From: Bacteroidales bacterium
GTDB lineage: Bacteria; Bacteroidota; Bacteroidia; Bacteroidales; UBA932
DNA: 43,828 nt
NCBI GenBank assembly: GCA_016288055.1
Contig: JAEEXZ010000013.1
Coordinates: 1 to 43,828 of the forward strand
Direction of reading: 5' to 3'
The notes under the pieces: generated by a model
The model's database searches: none
What the model saw: the letters and a program-made list of their open reading frames with translations, nothing else
What the model was told of the DNA's origin: nothing
Shown here: piece by piece, positions 18,271-27,257 of the stretch
How positions within the stretch are numbered: the first letter of the stretch is position 1
Layout: each line of letters starts with the position of its first letter
Translations under genes and position numbers: made by a program

Positions 18271-20379
18271 ATGAGAAAAATTTTTTTCCTTGCCGCAGCC
18301 CTCGCTCTGGTTTCCTGCGGTAAGGTCGCGCATGAGGACTATTGTTCCTTCGTAAATCCCAAAATCGGCACGGGTGGCCACGGCCATGTTTTTGTGGGGG
18401 CCAACGTTCCCTTCGGCCTTGTCCAGCTGGGACCCACCAGCATCCCCGAGGACTGGGACTGGTGTTCCGGCTACCATGACAGCGATTCCACGGTCATCGG
18501 CTTCAGCCATACGCACCTTTCCGGTACCGGTATCGGCGACCTCTTTGACGTGACGGTGATGCCCGTTATCGGCCCTACTGCGGCAGAGCGCAGCGGCGCG
18601 TGCAGTTATGCGCTCCGTTCGCAGGAGGTCTGCGAGCCCGGTTACTACAGCGTGCCGCTGGAGCGCTTCGGCATCCTGGCGGAGATGACCGCCACTTCCC
18701 GCGTAGGTATCCATCGCTATACTTTCCCCGCCTCGGAAGATGCCACGCTGGTTTTCGACCTGGTGAACGGCGGCTGCTGGGACGAGGTCACGGATGCAGG
18801 CTTCCAGCTCGTGCGCAACGAGGAAGGTCAGGTGACGGCCATCGGCGGCTATCGCTTTTCCTCCGGCTGGGCCAGCGACCAGAAGATTTTCTTCTGGGCC
18901 GAGGTCTCCCGCCCGGCATCGGCCTTCCCTACCCTTGGCGAAGGGAAATACGGCTACTTCAAGCTGGGTCACACCGATGAAGGTGAGCAGGTCCTGGTGA
19001 AAGTGGCGCTCTCTCCCGTTTCCGTGGAAGGCGCCCGCGCGAACATGGCCGCCGAACTTCCCGGCTGGGATTTCGACGCCACCCGGAAGGCTGCCCGCGA
19101 GGCCTGGAACCAGGAACTTGGCAAGGTTCAGGTGGAAACGTCGGACGTGGACCGCAAGACGGTCTTCTACACGGCTCTCTATCATACCATGATCGCTCCC
19201 TCCGTGTTCAATGACGTGAACAGCGACTTCCAGAACTACACAACCTGGAGCCTGTGGGACACTTACCGCGCCGCCATGCCGCTGGCCACCATCCTGCATC
19301 CGGAGAAAATCAACGATTTCGTCAAGACATTCTATCACATCTACAAGGAGCAGGGCGACCTTCCGGTCTGGCACCTGATGGGCAATGAGACGGACTGCAT
19401 GGTGGGTAACCCAGGCACCATCGCTTTCGCAGACTTCATCATCAAGGGCTTCGACGCCGGCATTCCGGCCGATGACCTCATCAAGGCCATGGTGGATACC
19501 GACCAGCGCGACGACCGCGGTCTGGACCTCCTCCATGAATATGGCTACATCCCGGCCGACCTCTACCGCGAGGCCGTGGGCAATGACCTGGAGTATGCCA
19601 TTGCCGATGCCGCCCTGGCCAACGCCGCCGCCTTCCTCGGCTATCCTGAGGTGGAAGCAAAGTACCGCGAGCAGAGCCGCTCCTACCGTCACTACTGGGA
19701 TCCCGAAACCCGTTTCCTGCGTGGGCGCAAGACGGATGGCTCCTTCACCGAGTCTTTCAACCCGTTCGCTCCCGAACAGGGCAATCATGACTACACCGAA
19801 GGCAACGCCTGGCAGTACCGCTATCTGGTTCCCCAGGATGTGGAAGGTCTGACGGAACTCTTCGGCGGCCGCGAATCTATGGTTGCCGCCCTGGATACGC
19901 TCTTCTCCGTTTCCTCCGAACTGGAGGGTGAGGCTCCGCCGGACATCTCCGGCCTTATCGGCCAGTATGCCCACGGCAACGAGCCCAGTCACCACATCAT
20001 CTACCTGTATTCCATGCTGGGAGAACCCGCCAAGGCCGCTGCCCGTCTGCGCCAGGTGTACGACCAGATGTACTTCAATGACGTGGAAGGTCTCTCCGGC
20101 AACGAGGACGTAGGACAGATGAGTGCCTGGTACGTGCTTTCCGCCATGGGTTTCTATCAGGTAGAACCCGCCAGCACCCGCTTCTGGTTCGGCCTTCCCA
20201 TCTTCCCCGAGATGAAGGTCCGTGTGGCTGGCGGCGACCTGGTTATCAAGGCCCACGGCCCGCTTGACGGCTCCATCGCTTCCGTCAAGCTCAACGGTAA
20301 GCCCTACGACAAGCCCTACATCGACTACGCCGACATCGTCGCCGGCGGAGTGCTGGAATACACGCTGGAGAGGATCTAA
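18271..20379 (+). CDS. GH92 alpha-mannosidase lipoprotein, copy 2
   Basis: A 702-residue GH92 enzyme with a type II signal peptide (lipobox LVSC, Cys16), so membrane-anchored. Landmarks are VNPKIGTGGHGHVFVGANVPFG, SHTHLSGTG, the (alpha/alpha)6-domain SLWDTYRAAMPL, EGNAWQYRY with the catalytic acid, GNEPSHHI, and the catalytic-base signature GNEDVGQMSAWYVLSAMGFY. It has the NEDxG form and differs strongly from copy 1, so it is not a recent duplicate. Removal of alpha-1,2-linked mannose caps of high-mannose N-glycan is a reasonable guess. It is divergent from the LacI gene and followed by an intrinsic terminator. Confidence 0.95.
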   Translation: MRKIFFLAAALALVSCGKVAHEDYCSFVNPKIGTGGHGHVFVGANVPFGLVQLGPTSIPEDWDWCSGYHDSDSTVIGFSHTHLSGTGIGDLFDVTVMPVIGPTAAERSGACSYALRSQEVCEPGYYSVPLERFGILAEMTATSRVGIHRYTFPASEDATLVFDLVNGGCWDEVTDAGFQLVRNEEGQVTAIGGYRFSSGWASDQKIFFWAEVSRPASAFPTLGEGKYGYFKLGHTDEGEQVLVKVALSPVSVEGARANMAAELPGWDFDATRKAAREAWNQELGKVQVETSDVDRKTVFYTALYHTMIAPSVFNDVNSDFQNYTTWSLWDTYRAAMPLATILHPEKINDFVKTFYHIYKEQGDLPVWHLMGNETDCMVGNPGTIAFADFIIKGFDAGIPADDLIKAMVDTDQRDDRGLDLLHEYGYIPADLYREAVGNDLEYAIADAALANAAAFLGYPEVEAKYREQSRSYRHYWDPETRFLRGRKTDGSFTESFNPFAPEQGNHDYTEGNAWQYRYLVPQDVEGLTELFGGRESMVAALDTLFSVSSELEGEAPPDISGLIGQYAHGNEPSHHIIYLYSMLGEPAKAAARLRQVYDQMYFNDVEGLSGNEDVGQMSAWYVLSAMGFYQVEPASTRFWFGLPIFPEMKVRVAGGDLVIKAHGPLDGSIASVKLNGKPYDKPYIDYADIVAGGVLEYTLERI

Positions 20380-20394
20380 CTGATTCTAAGCGCT
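20380..20394 (+). repeat. Post-stop CTGATTCTAAGCGCT element, second copy
   Basis: Directly follows the GH92 copy 2 stop and matches 16162-16176 at 14 of 15 bases. Confidence 0.7.
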
Positions 20395-20400
20395 TTACGC

Positions 20401-20436
20401 AACGACGGGTGCACCTCCAGGTGCACCCGTCGTTTT
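20401..20436 (+). terminator. Intrinsic terminator after GH92 copy 2
   Basis: A 16-base perfect inverted repeat (20401-20416 with 20419-20434, tight loop) containing GGGTGCACC, followed by a TTTT run at 20433-20436. It is related in sequence to the hairpin after GH92 copy 1. Confidence 0.8.
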
Positions 20437-20473
20437 ACATTTGATTGAGATAGAGCGACTTATGCAGCAGGGT

Positions 20474-23209
20474 TTATTCTGCTGCTACAGGAGCTTTGAT
20501 AGCGGGGTAATCTTTCCAGGACACGAACGGGCTGGCGTCGAAATCCACGTAGCTGGATTCGTCGTTGCAGCGGGTCATGTAGCGGACGTCGATGTCGTAG
20601 TTGACATATTCCGTATGCTCCTTGACACCGGCGCTCTCGACGAAGGTGGTGCCTTCGCCGTCGGTCATCTTCCAGAAGAGCTGGAGGCCGTCTCCGGAAG
20701 GAACCTTAAACACGTTGGCGGCTACTTCTTCGTCGGTGAGGGCCTTGTTCCAGATGGAGATGTAGGCGAAAGCGCCGTTGAAGTGGGAACGGTAAGCATC
20801 GCCCCAGGAGTTGGCGAACTCGAAGCCCTGGAACTCCACGCCGGAGGCAGGGAAGCTTCCGGCCTTGGTGTCGGTAAGGACACCGTTGGCATACATCTTG
20901 GCGGTACCGTCGGTAGCATAGGAGACTGCTACGGAACCCCATTCACCTTTCTTGAAACCGCCGGCGTAGAGCTTGATACGCTGGCTGCTGTTCGGAGCAT
21001 CTACCATCCATTCCAGCTGGTTGTTGTCATTCTTCTCGCCGAAGCGGAACATGTTGCAGGGGAACTCGGAAGCGCTGCCGAAGTTGCAGAGGCGCTGCTT
21101 CTCGGCCTCTTCGTAGATGAAGTGGATGATGGCGGTGTAGCCGTTGGACAGGTCGATGGCGGCAGGGAATGCCTTGAACCAGGCCGATGCTTTGGCATCG
21201 CCCCAATAAAGGGCCTTCACAGTCTGCTCTTCGCCGCCGGGCTGGTCACCGCCGGGCTGATCGCCGCCCTCGCCCTTAACCTTGGAGCAGATGCCGTTGA
21301 TGGCAGCACCTTCCAGGGCGGTCCAGGCCTTGGAAGCGGCTTCGCCGTTGTCCTTGGCGTTTCCGTTACCGTCCCAGCACTGGGTGAAGTCGAGGTCCAT
21401 ACCGGCGTTCTTGGCGGCCTTGTTCAGGATAGCCTTGTCGTCTTCCCCGTTGTAAACCCAGTTGATCTCAAGACCTTCGGCCTTGTCGGCGGGAACCTCG
21501 CAGAGCGTAGCGGCGACATCTTCCAGGCTCAGGGCACGGCTCCATACGCGGGTGTAGGCGGAGTAGCCGTTGAAAGCCTGGCGGAGAGGATAGCTGGAAC
21601 CGTCATCCCAGGTCATGGAGAGGTCGAAACGCTCCAGCTTCCAGGCGGAACGTCTGGGAGTATAGGAGTAAGAGTTGATCAGCTTTTCGTTGGAGTAGAT
21701 GCGAATCTTGGAGCCGTCTGCAACGATGGTGAGCACTACCCATTCTCCGGTAGGGAAGACATAGGGTTTGTTGTCAGGAGTGGCTATCTGGATCTGGTTG
21801 TTGCTGGAGGCAAGTGCACTGAAGTTGAGGCAAAGCTGACCGTCTGCGCTACCGTCGTTGGAGAAGCGAAGGAGCACGGCCTTGCTTTCGTCGGCGTTGG
21901 CGAATTCACCAAGACGGTTGCAAAGGAGATTGGTGGAGGAGGGGAAGGTGTGATCGTTCCACTTGTTGGAGTAGAACTTCCACTGGAGGGTGAGGGAAGA
22001 AGCAGTCAGGGAAACGCCTTCCGAGAACTTGAAGGTGGAGTTGATCGAGTAATCGGCCATGTTGAAGACCTTGTCCCATCCGGCGGGATTGTAATATTCG
22101 TATTCAATCTTGTGAGGCTTCTGGGCCACTTTGATGGTCTGGACCTTGTTCTCGGTGCCGGCCTCATAGATGAATACTTCACCGACACGGATTTCGTCGG
22201 AGGTGTTGTCCTCCAGGGCGAGGGTGATGGTGTAGTTGTTGGCTTTCACGTCCACCACGGAGATCCAGGAGACCTGAGGCTTGATGGATTCCTTGTTCAG
22301 GGAAACGTTGGAAACGATGTGGGCCTCCACGGAGCCGTTGGCATCCTCGCCGATATAGTCGATACCGTTGTCGGGATCGGCCTGGGGATCGGTGGGATTG
22401 GCATAGGGTTGCTCTTCTTCACCGCCGAAGGTGAGCTTCACGATGGAGGTGAGGCCTACCTTGGAATCGGCATAGGCGAGACCCCAGCCCTCGGCCACGG
22501 TCTTGGGGGTGATGACAAATTTGTCGGCCTCCACGGTAGCCTTGAAGTTGGAGTCGGTGACGATGTCAACCTCGGTGCCGTCAACCTTGGCGTTCACAGA
22601 GTAGGGAACGTCGAAGGGATCGGTGGAGGTCACGGCGTAGGTGGTCTTGGGAATGACCAGCTTGAAGGCGCTGCCGATGGGGATGTTCACCTTGGAGTTG
22701 TCGGCGAGGGTGAGCACTACGTGGGTAGCGGTGACCTCGATGTTCTTGAAGATGCCATCCTTAAGGGCCGTGCCGCTCTCGAAGCCGCCCAGCTCTTTCT
22801 TTTCACCGGCGATCACGGCGTAAAGCTTGCCGTTCTCCACATAGATGTTGGTTATCTGGCTCACCAGGAGGTCCTTGCCTTCGAACTGGAGAATCTCGCC
22901 GTCGATGGCCCAGCACAGATCTCCCTTGGCGTTCTTCACAACGGTGAGGGAACCGGCTCCGCCGGCCGAGATCTTGAGGGTGACGACGGTACCGTCCCCG
23001 TAAGTGACGGTGACGCCTTCGTCGGTCTTTTCTACCTTCAGGACATACTGTCCCAGAGCCACAGCGTTGGCGGCTTTCATCTGGGCTTCCAGATTTCCCA
23101 CCTTGGTTTCAAGGGTGGTGACACGGTTGCGAAGGTCCGTGTCATCGTACTGTTTGGCGCAGCCCGCAAGTACGAGGGCTACGGCAAGAGCGGAAATAAT
23201 TCTTTTCAT
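20474..23209 (-). CDS. Surface glycan-binding lipoprotein with two LamG-like domains
   Basis: A 911-residue lipoprotein (MKRIISALAVALVLAGC, Cys17), last gene of the SusC operon. Residues about 20-55 form a short coiled coil (DTDLRNRVTTLETKVGNLEAQMKAAN), followed by a DUF4988-like beta domain, a BACON/Ig-like region (about 170-370), a LamG/concanavalin-like domain (about 380-560), a Gly/Pro linker (repeated GGDQP near 652-665) and a second LamG-like domain (about 670-850). No catalytic motif is evident. Its place after SusC, SusD, GH18 and the DUF1735-LamG protein fits a surface glycan-binding protein that captures glycan and passes it to SusD. The coiled coil should hold it as an oligomer away from the membrane. 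A 7-bp hairpin (20464-20470/20479-20485) spans the stop codon. Confidence 0.82.
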   Translation of the reverse strand: MKRIISALAVALVLAGCAKQYDDTDLRNRVTTLETKVGNLEAQMKAANAVALGQYVLKVEKTDEGVTVTYGDGTVVTLKISAGGAGSLTVVKNAKGDLCWAIDGEILQFEGKDLLVSQITNIYVENGKLYAVIAGEKKELGGFESGTALKDGIFKNIEVTATHVVLTLADNSKVNIPIGSAFKLVIPKTTYAVTSTDPFDVPYSVNAKVDGTEVDIVTDSNFKATVEADKFVITPKTVAEGWGLAYADSKVGLTSIVKLTFGGEEEQPYANPTDPQADPDNGIDYIGEDANGSVEAHIVSNVSLNKESIKPQVSWISVVDVKANNYTITLALEDNTSDEIRVGEVFIYEAGTENKVQTIKVAQKPHKIEYEYYNPAGWDKVFNMADYSINSTFKFSEGVSLTASSLTLQWKFYSNKWNDHTFPSSTNLLCNRLGEFANADESKAVLLRFSNDGSADGQLCLNFSALASSNNQIQIATPDNKPYVFPTGEWVVLTIVADGSKIRIYSNEKLINSYSYTPRRSAWKLERFDLSMTWDDGSSYPLRQAFNGYSAYTRVWSRALSLEDVAATLCEVPADKAEGLEINWVYNGEDDKAILNKAAKNAGMDLDFTQCWDGNGNAKDNGEAASKAWTALEGAAINGICSKVKGEGGDQPGGDQPGGEEQTVKALYWGDAKASAWFKAFPAAIDLSNGYTAIIHFIYEEAEKQRLCNFGSASEFPCNMFRFGEKNDNNQLEWMVDAPNSSQRIKLYAGGFKKGEWGSVAVSYATDGTAKMYANGVLTDTKAGSFPASGVEFQGFEFANSWGDAYRSHFNGAFAYISIWNKALTDEEVAANVFKVPSGDGLQLFWKMTDGEGTTFVESAGVKEHTEYVNYDIDVRYMTRCNDESSYVDFDASPFVSWKDYPAIKAPVAAE

Positions 23210-23232
23210 ACGTGGTTATTGGTTATATTGTT

Positions 23233-24483
23233 TTATTGTGCGCATTTGTTCTTGGCATCCTTCACCCAGGCGACGGAAGCACCGGCTTCGGGGGTGGGGA
23301 GGTAGCCGTTTTCGTTCTTCTCACGCTCGGAACGGTCCCAGTCCATGTCGTTTCCGTTCACGGAGTCGCGGAAGATGTGGCCCTGGCCTTCGTTCATCTT
23401 CCAGTAGCCCAGCAGGCCTTCGGCCGTGGCGTCAACCGAGCAGAGGGTGGAGGCGATGTCGCTCTGGGAACGGGCGATGTTCCAGATACGCATTTCCGCC
23501 ATACGGCCGGTGTAGCTCTGGGAATTGGCGTAGCCGCCCCAGGACATGCCGATTTCGAAACGGTTCAGGTTGAAAGCCTGGCTGCCGGCGATGGTGTACT
23601 GCCAGGGCGTATCTTTTTCGCCGTTGACATAAACCACCATGTCGGAGCCGTTCCAGACGATGGAAATCATGTACCACTGGTTGGGCTCGAAGACACCGAC
23701 GGCACTGTCGCCTTCACCGGTGGCGCCGGTGACGTAACGGCCGTTGGGAGCTACGATATCCAGCGTCTTCCAGGGTTTGCCGTTCTCGTTGAAACGGAGC
23801 AGCACCTGGCCGCCGCCGTCCTCGTTCCAGCAGGCCAGGCGGCACAGCTGGTCCGACCCGCGGGACTTCATGTTGTAAGGAAGGGCCTTGAGTTCCAGAG
23901 TCCAGGTGTCGCCGAGATTGTAGTTTCCGGCGCCCAGGTTATAGGTGCTGTAAACACCCGTATTGGGGATATCCAGGGAGAAGCTCTCCATGGTTTTGCC
24001 CACGCGGATGAACAGGCTCTTGGAACCTTCCAGGATAGAAACGTCACCGCCGTCCACATAAGCCACGGAGAGGGGAATCACATAGATGACGCCTTCTTCG
24101 ATGAAGCTGTTGTCCGTCATGGTGACGGAAGTGACGGCCGATGTAGCCGTTCCCTTGTTGATGGTCACGTACTCGTCGCCGAGCAGGACCACGTCTCTGG
24201 GAACGCTTACATAGTTGGTCTGGTTGGCCTTGTTGTAGGCCTTCAGGGCCAGGGTGTCAAACTGGATATGGACTTTCATGTCCTCCTTGGCGACTCCCGT
24301 CAGTGACAGGGAGAAGTTGTAGGTGATGGGCACCTGGTCGGCCAGAATACGGTCGGCCGACACGGGGGTTGCATCCGTACCCGTAATCAGGACAATCTCC
24401 TGGCCGTAGTCGAACCTGTCGGCCTGGTTGCAGGCGGTGAGGGCCAGAGCAAGAGTCAGAACAGGAATGATGTATTTTTTCAT
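23233..24483 (-). CDS. DUF1735 + LamG surface glycan-binding lipoprotein
   Basis: A 416-residue lipoprotein (lipobox ALTAC, Cys18). Residues about 30-165 form a DUF1735/BT_3987-N-terminal-like beta-sandwich domain. Residues about 175-385 are a concanavalin-like LamG domain (LELKALPYNMKSRGSDQLCRL, with GRMAEMRIWNIARSQSDI near its end). The same domain pair occurs in the non-catalytic protein beside the ENGase of Bacteroides high-mannose N-glycan loci. No hydrolase motif is present, so glycan binding at the cell surface is the likely role. It starts 9 nt after the GH18 stop. Confidence 0.85.
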   Translation of the reverse strand: MKKYIIPVLTLALALTACNQADRFDYGQEIVLITGTDATPVSADRILADQVPITYNFSLSLTGVAKEDMKVHIQFDTLALKAYNKANQTNYVSVPRDVVLLGDEYVTINKGTATSAVTSVTMTDNSFIEEGVIYVIPLSVAYVDGGDVSILEGSKSLFIRVGKTMESFSLDIPNTGVYSTYNLGAGNYNLGDTWTLELKALPYNMKSRGSDQLCRLACWNEDGGGQVLLRFNENGKPWKTLDIVAPNGRYVTGATGEGDSAVGVFEPNQWYMISIVWNGSDMVVYVNGEKDTPWQYTIAGSQAFNLNRFEIGMSWGGYANSQSYTGRMAEMRIWNIARSQSDIASTLCSVDATAEGLLGYWKMNEGQGHIFRDSVNGNDMDWDRSEREKNENGYLPTPEAGASVAWVKDAKNKCAQ

Positions 24484-24492
24484 GGCCGATGT

Positions 24493-25653
24493 CTATTTGT
24501 GAGGGTTGATGATCTGAATGGCGCGGCGCAGGAAGCCGTAGGACTCGTAGTTGCAGTCCTTGTAGCCTTTGTTCTGCAGGGCCGTGATGCCATTGTCATA
24601 GTCGTTGTCGATGTAGTAGGCGCCGAAACCGCCGCCCAGGCCTTCCGTTGCATTGGAAGAGAAGCGGGCATAGGACTCGAGGGTGTACATCTTCTCTCCG
24701 GCCTCGTTGTAGCTACCGGTCGGGTAACCGCCGTTGAGGAAGTTGTAGCCGTCGCCGGAGGATTGTTCATACTGCTCGCAGTACACCATCTTCTCGGCGG
24801 GGAAGCCGGAAGCCTGACGCGGGTTGGGACCCACCTGCTGGGAGTAGGCCTGGCAGACGAGGTAGTCGATCTTGGGCTCGATGCTGGACGGGGGAACGCT
24901 GCCGAAGTAGTCCACGATGAGGAGCTTCTCGGGGTTCTCGCCCTGGGGGCCGAAGTACTTGGAAACCTCATCTACCACCCAGGAAATCTCCTGGGCGCCC
25001 CAGCCTTCGTAGTCGAAGTCCACACCGTCCAGGCCGTGAGTGTTCACGATGTCCACGATGAGACGGCCGTATGCGCGGATGCTGGCCTCGTTGCCGTATG
25101 CAACCTTCCAGTATTTCATTTCCCCGGTCTCGGGATCCTTGAGCTCGAACTCGTGATCGGGCTTGGAAGCGTCCGCGTGCATCACGAAGCGCGTCCCCTT
25201 GAACTTCTGGCAGTATTCCAGGTCAAAGTAGGCGTTGGGAGAGTAGTCGTAGGTGTGCATGGGGCCGCGCTCAATCTCACCGGTCTCGGGGTTCTTGACG
25301 TTGCCGTAGAAGCAGGCGTCGGTGTACTCCTGTTTCATGGGAACACCCATCCACAGGTTCACGATATCCAGGGAATCCGGCAGGGACATGAGCCTGGGCT
25401 TCATGTTCTTGTACTCGATGTACAGGCTGGTAGCGCCTTCCGGCGGAGCCCATGCGGCGAAATATACGTAGGAAATGGTGTGCTTGCTCTTTTTCCATTC
25501 CCGCAGGTTCTCATAGTAGGCCTGGTCCTCGGCGGAGAGGGCGTTCTCGTCCAGGGAGTAGGTCTTGATATCCTGCACTTTCAGTTTCTCCACCTTGGTG
25601 TCGCAGGAGGCGATGGCCAGGGCGGCGGAAAGAATATAGATAATCTTTTTCAT
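24493..25653 (-). CDS. GH18 endo-beta-N-acetylglucosaminidase (ENGase) lipoprotein
   Basis: A 386-residue lipoprotein (lipobox AIASC, Cys17), so cell-surface anchored. The GH18 TIM barrel shows SYVYFAAWAP (strand 1) and the complete catalytic signature LDGVDFDYEGWG: Asp209, Asp212, Asp214 and proton donor Glu216 of DxxDxDxE. Later strands include LLIVDYFG and YLVCQAYSQQ. Length and position after SusD match the EndoF/BT_3987-type ENGases, which cut the chitobiose core of N-glycans by substrate-assisted catalysis and release the glycan for SusC/D import. All four acidic residues are present, so it is not one of the inactive GH18-like binding proteins also found in such loci. High-mannose versus complex-type preference cannot be decided by eye. 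Confidence 0.9.
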   Translation of the reverse strand: MKKIIYILSAALAIASCDTKVEKLKVQDIKTYSLDENALSAEDQAYYENLREWKKSKHTISYVYFAAWAPPEGATSLYIEYKNMKPRLMSLPDSLDIVNLWMGVPMKQEYTDACFYGNVKNPETGEIERGPMHTYDYSPNAYFDLEYCQKFKGTRFVMHADASKPDHEFELKDPETGEMKYWKVAYGNEASIRAYGRLIVDIVNTHGLDGVDFDYEGWGAQEISWVVDEVSKYFGPQGENPEKLLIVDYFGSVPPSSIEPKIDYLVCQAYSQQVGPNPRQASGFPAEKMVYCEQYEQSSGDGYNFLNGGYPTGSYNEAGEKMYTLESYARFSSNATEGLGGGFGAYYIDNDYDNGITALQNKGYKDCNYESYGFLRRAIQIINPHK

Positions 25654-25667
25654 TTTGCTCCGTTCTA

Positions 25668-27248
25668 TTAGTTGTTAAACGGCTTCTGGTCCCACCAAAG
25701 GCGAGTACCGGCATTGTCGTTGCCGCCAAGGGCCTGTACGCCGGAGTTGTAGCCTTCCTCATTGTCTTTCTGCTCGGACACGGGATAGGGGACACGGCGC
25801 ATGCCCTGCTCGGTGTTCACCACGCCGTTGGAGAAGTTGTTGGCGGGCGGGAGGATTACCGGGTAGTGGAGGCGGCGGTATTCGGCCCAGGCCTCGCAGC
25901 CGTTGGGGAAGAGGGCCAGCCACTTCTGGGTGGCGATCTTCTCGAGTTTGGCTTCTTCGCTGCCGGCCTCGTTCCAGGCGATGGTGACGGTAGAAGGAGC
26001 GGCGGCGTGGGCGCGGCCTACGTTATCCTTGAAGGCGGCGGGAACGGCCGTCTTGTTGGCGATGTAGGCGTTGGCTCCCTCGGCGCCCCATTCCTCGAAG
26101 GAGAGGCGGATACCCTGCTCGTAGAAGCTCTGGGCCGATCCTTCCATGTTCCAGCCCACCAGGGCGCCTTCGGCGCGGAGGAAGGCCACCTCGGCGGCAT
26201 TCAGCCAGCACAGCTTGAAGGAGGCGGCGTTCGGGGCCGATACCTTGGCGGCGGTGTTCTTGTAGTTGGTCCAGCTGTTGGGAGCGATACCGGCGCGTAC
26301 TCCGTGCAGGTTGCCGTCGGATGCCGGCTTGCCGTAGTGGAACTTGCGAGGATCGTTGTAACCGTTCAGGTACACTTCCAGGGAAGCGCCCAGCTGGGTG
26401 TCGGCGTCGTTGAAGTTGGTGTTGATCTCGTAGAGAGGGTGATGGGCGACTCCGCTCATGACGGCGTTGTCGCTATTGTTTACAATGACGCCGAAGGGGC
26501 TTTTGATGGATTTCTCGGCCTCCGTGCGGGCCAGGGCGGCGTTTGCATAGCGGATGCGCATCGCAAGACGCAGGCGGAGGGAGTTGGCGAACCGGACCCA
26601 CTTGGCGGCATCGCCGCCATAAACGAGGTCGTAGTCCTCCAGGATTTTGGCATTGGTGGCGGCCAGTTTCTCCAGGGTGGCGATGGACTCGTCCAGTTCG
26701 GTGAGGAACTGGGTGTAAACGCTCTCCTGGGAATCGTACAGGTTGGTGAGCTCGCCGTAGTGAGAGTAGGCGATGGGACCGTAGTAGTCCGTCACCTGAT
26801 GCATGGTGGCCACTTTCAGCACTTTTGCCAGGGCCAGTTCATTGACCATATTCAGTTCGACGGCAGCTTTCTCGAAATCGCGGAAGCCGCCCATGCCGTA
26901 TTCGTATTTGACGGTGAACATGCGGCGGTGCCAGCCGTCGTTGACATCCCAGCCGGCGTGATGACCGTCGGAAAGGGTAGGTGCCATATAGCCGCACCAG
27001 GTCTCTGCACAGAGGTTGTACATGATCTGGTAGTCGGAGTCCATGTAGGTTCCGTCGCGGAAAATGATGACCGAGCGCTCCAGCTGCTGGAACATGCCGC
27101 CCAGCGCCAGGCCGTCCTGGGCCATCTGCTCATCGGTGACGCCGAATCTGTCCTTGTTAATATCCTCGAATCCTTTGGTGCAGGAGACGAGTACGGCGGC
27201 GGAAGCGGCAAGGGTGATGATTGCTTTGAAAATATGTTTCATATCCAT
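25668..27248 (-). CDS. susD: SusD/RagB-family outer-membrane glycan-binding lipoprotein
   Basis: A 526-residue lipoprotein (MDMKHIFKAIITLAASAAVLVSC) that caps the SusC transporter and binds the incoming glycan. The all-helical TPR-like SusD fold is indicated by FEDINKDRFGVTD, GYMAPTLSDGHHAG, the tetratricopeptide-rich middle (VYTQFLTELDESIATLEKLA, DAAKWVRFANSLRLRLAMRIRY) and the C-terminal EKIATQKWLALFPNGCEAWAEYRR. The start could also be the ATG at 27242; a TTG at 27257 is less likely. It lies 9 nt downstream of the SusC stop in the same operon. Confidence 0.93.
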   Translation of the reverse strand: MDMKHIFKAIITLAASAAVLVSCTKGFEDINKDRFGVTDEQMAQDGLALGGMFQQLERSVIIFRDGTYMDSDYQIMYNLCAETWCGYMAPTLSDGHHAGWDVNDGWHRRMFTVKYEYGMGGFRDFEKAAVELNMVNELALAKVLKVATMHQVTDYYGPIAYSHYGELTNLYDSQESVYTQFLTELDESIATLEKLAATNAKILEDYDLVYGGDAAKWVRFANSLRLRLAMRIRYANAALARTEAEKSIKSPFGVIVNNSDNAVMSGVAHHPLYEINTNFNDADTQLGASLEVYLNGYNDPRKFHYGKPASDGNLHGVRAGIAPNSWTNYKNTAAKVSAPNAASFKLCWLNAAEVAFLRAEGALVGWNMEGSAQSFYEQGIRLSFEEWGAEGANAYIANKTAVPAAFKDNVGRAHAAAPSTVTIAWNEAGSEEAKLEKIATQKWLALFPNGCEAWAEYRRLHYPVILPPANNFSNGVVNTEQGMRRVPYPVSEQKDNEEGYNSGVQALGGNDNAGTRLWWDQKPFNN

Positions 27249-27257
27249 TGCGCTCAA

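Noticed and set aside
24493..25653. Possibility that the GH18 protein is a catalytically dead binding protein.
   Set aside because: All acidic residues of DxxDxDxE, including the proton donor Glu216, are present.
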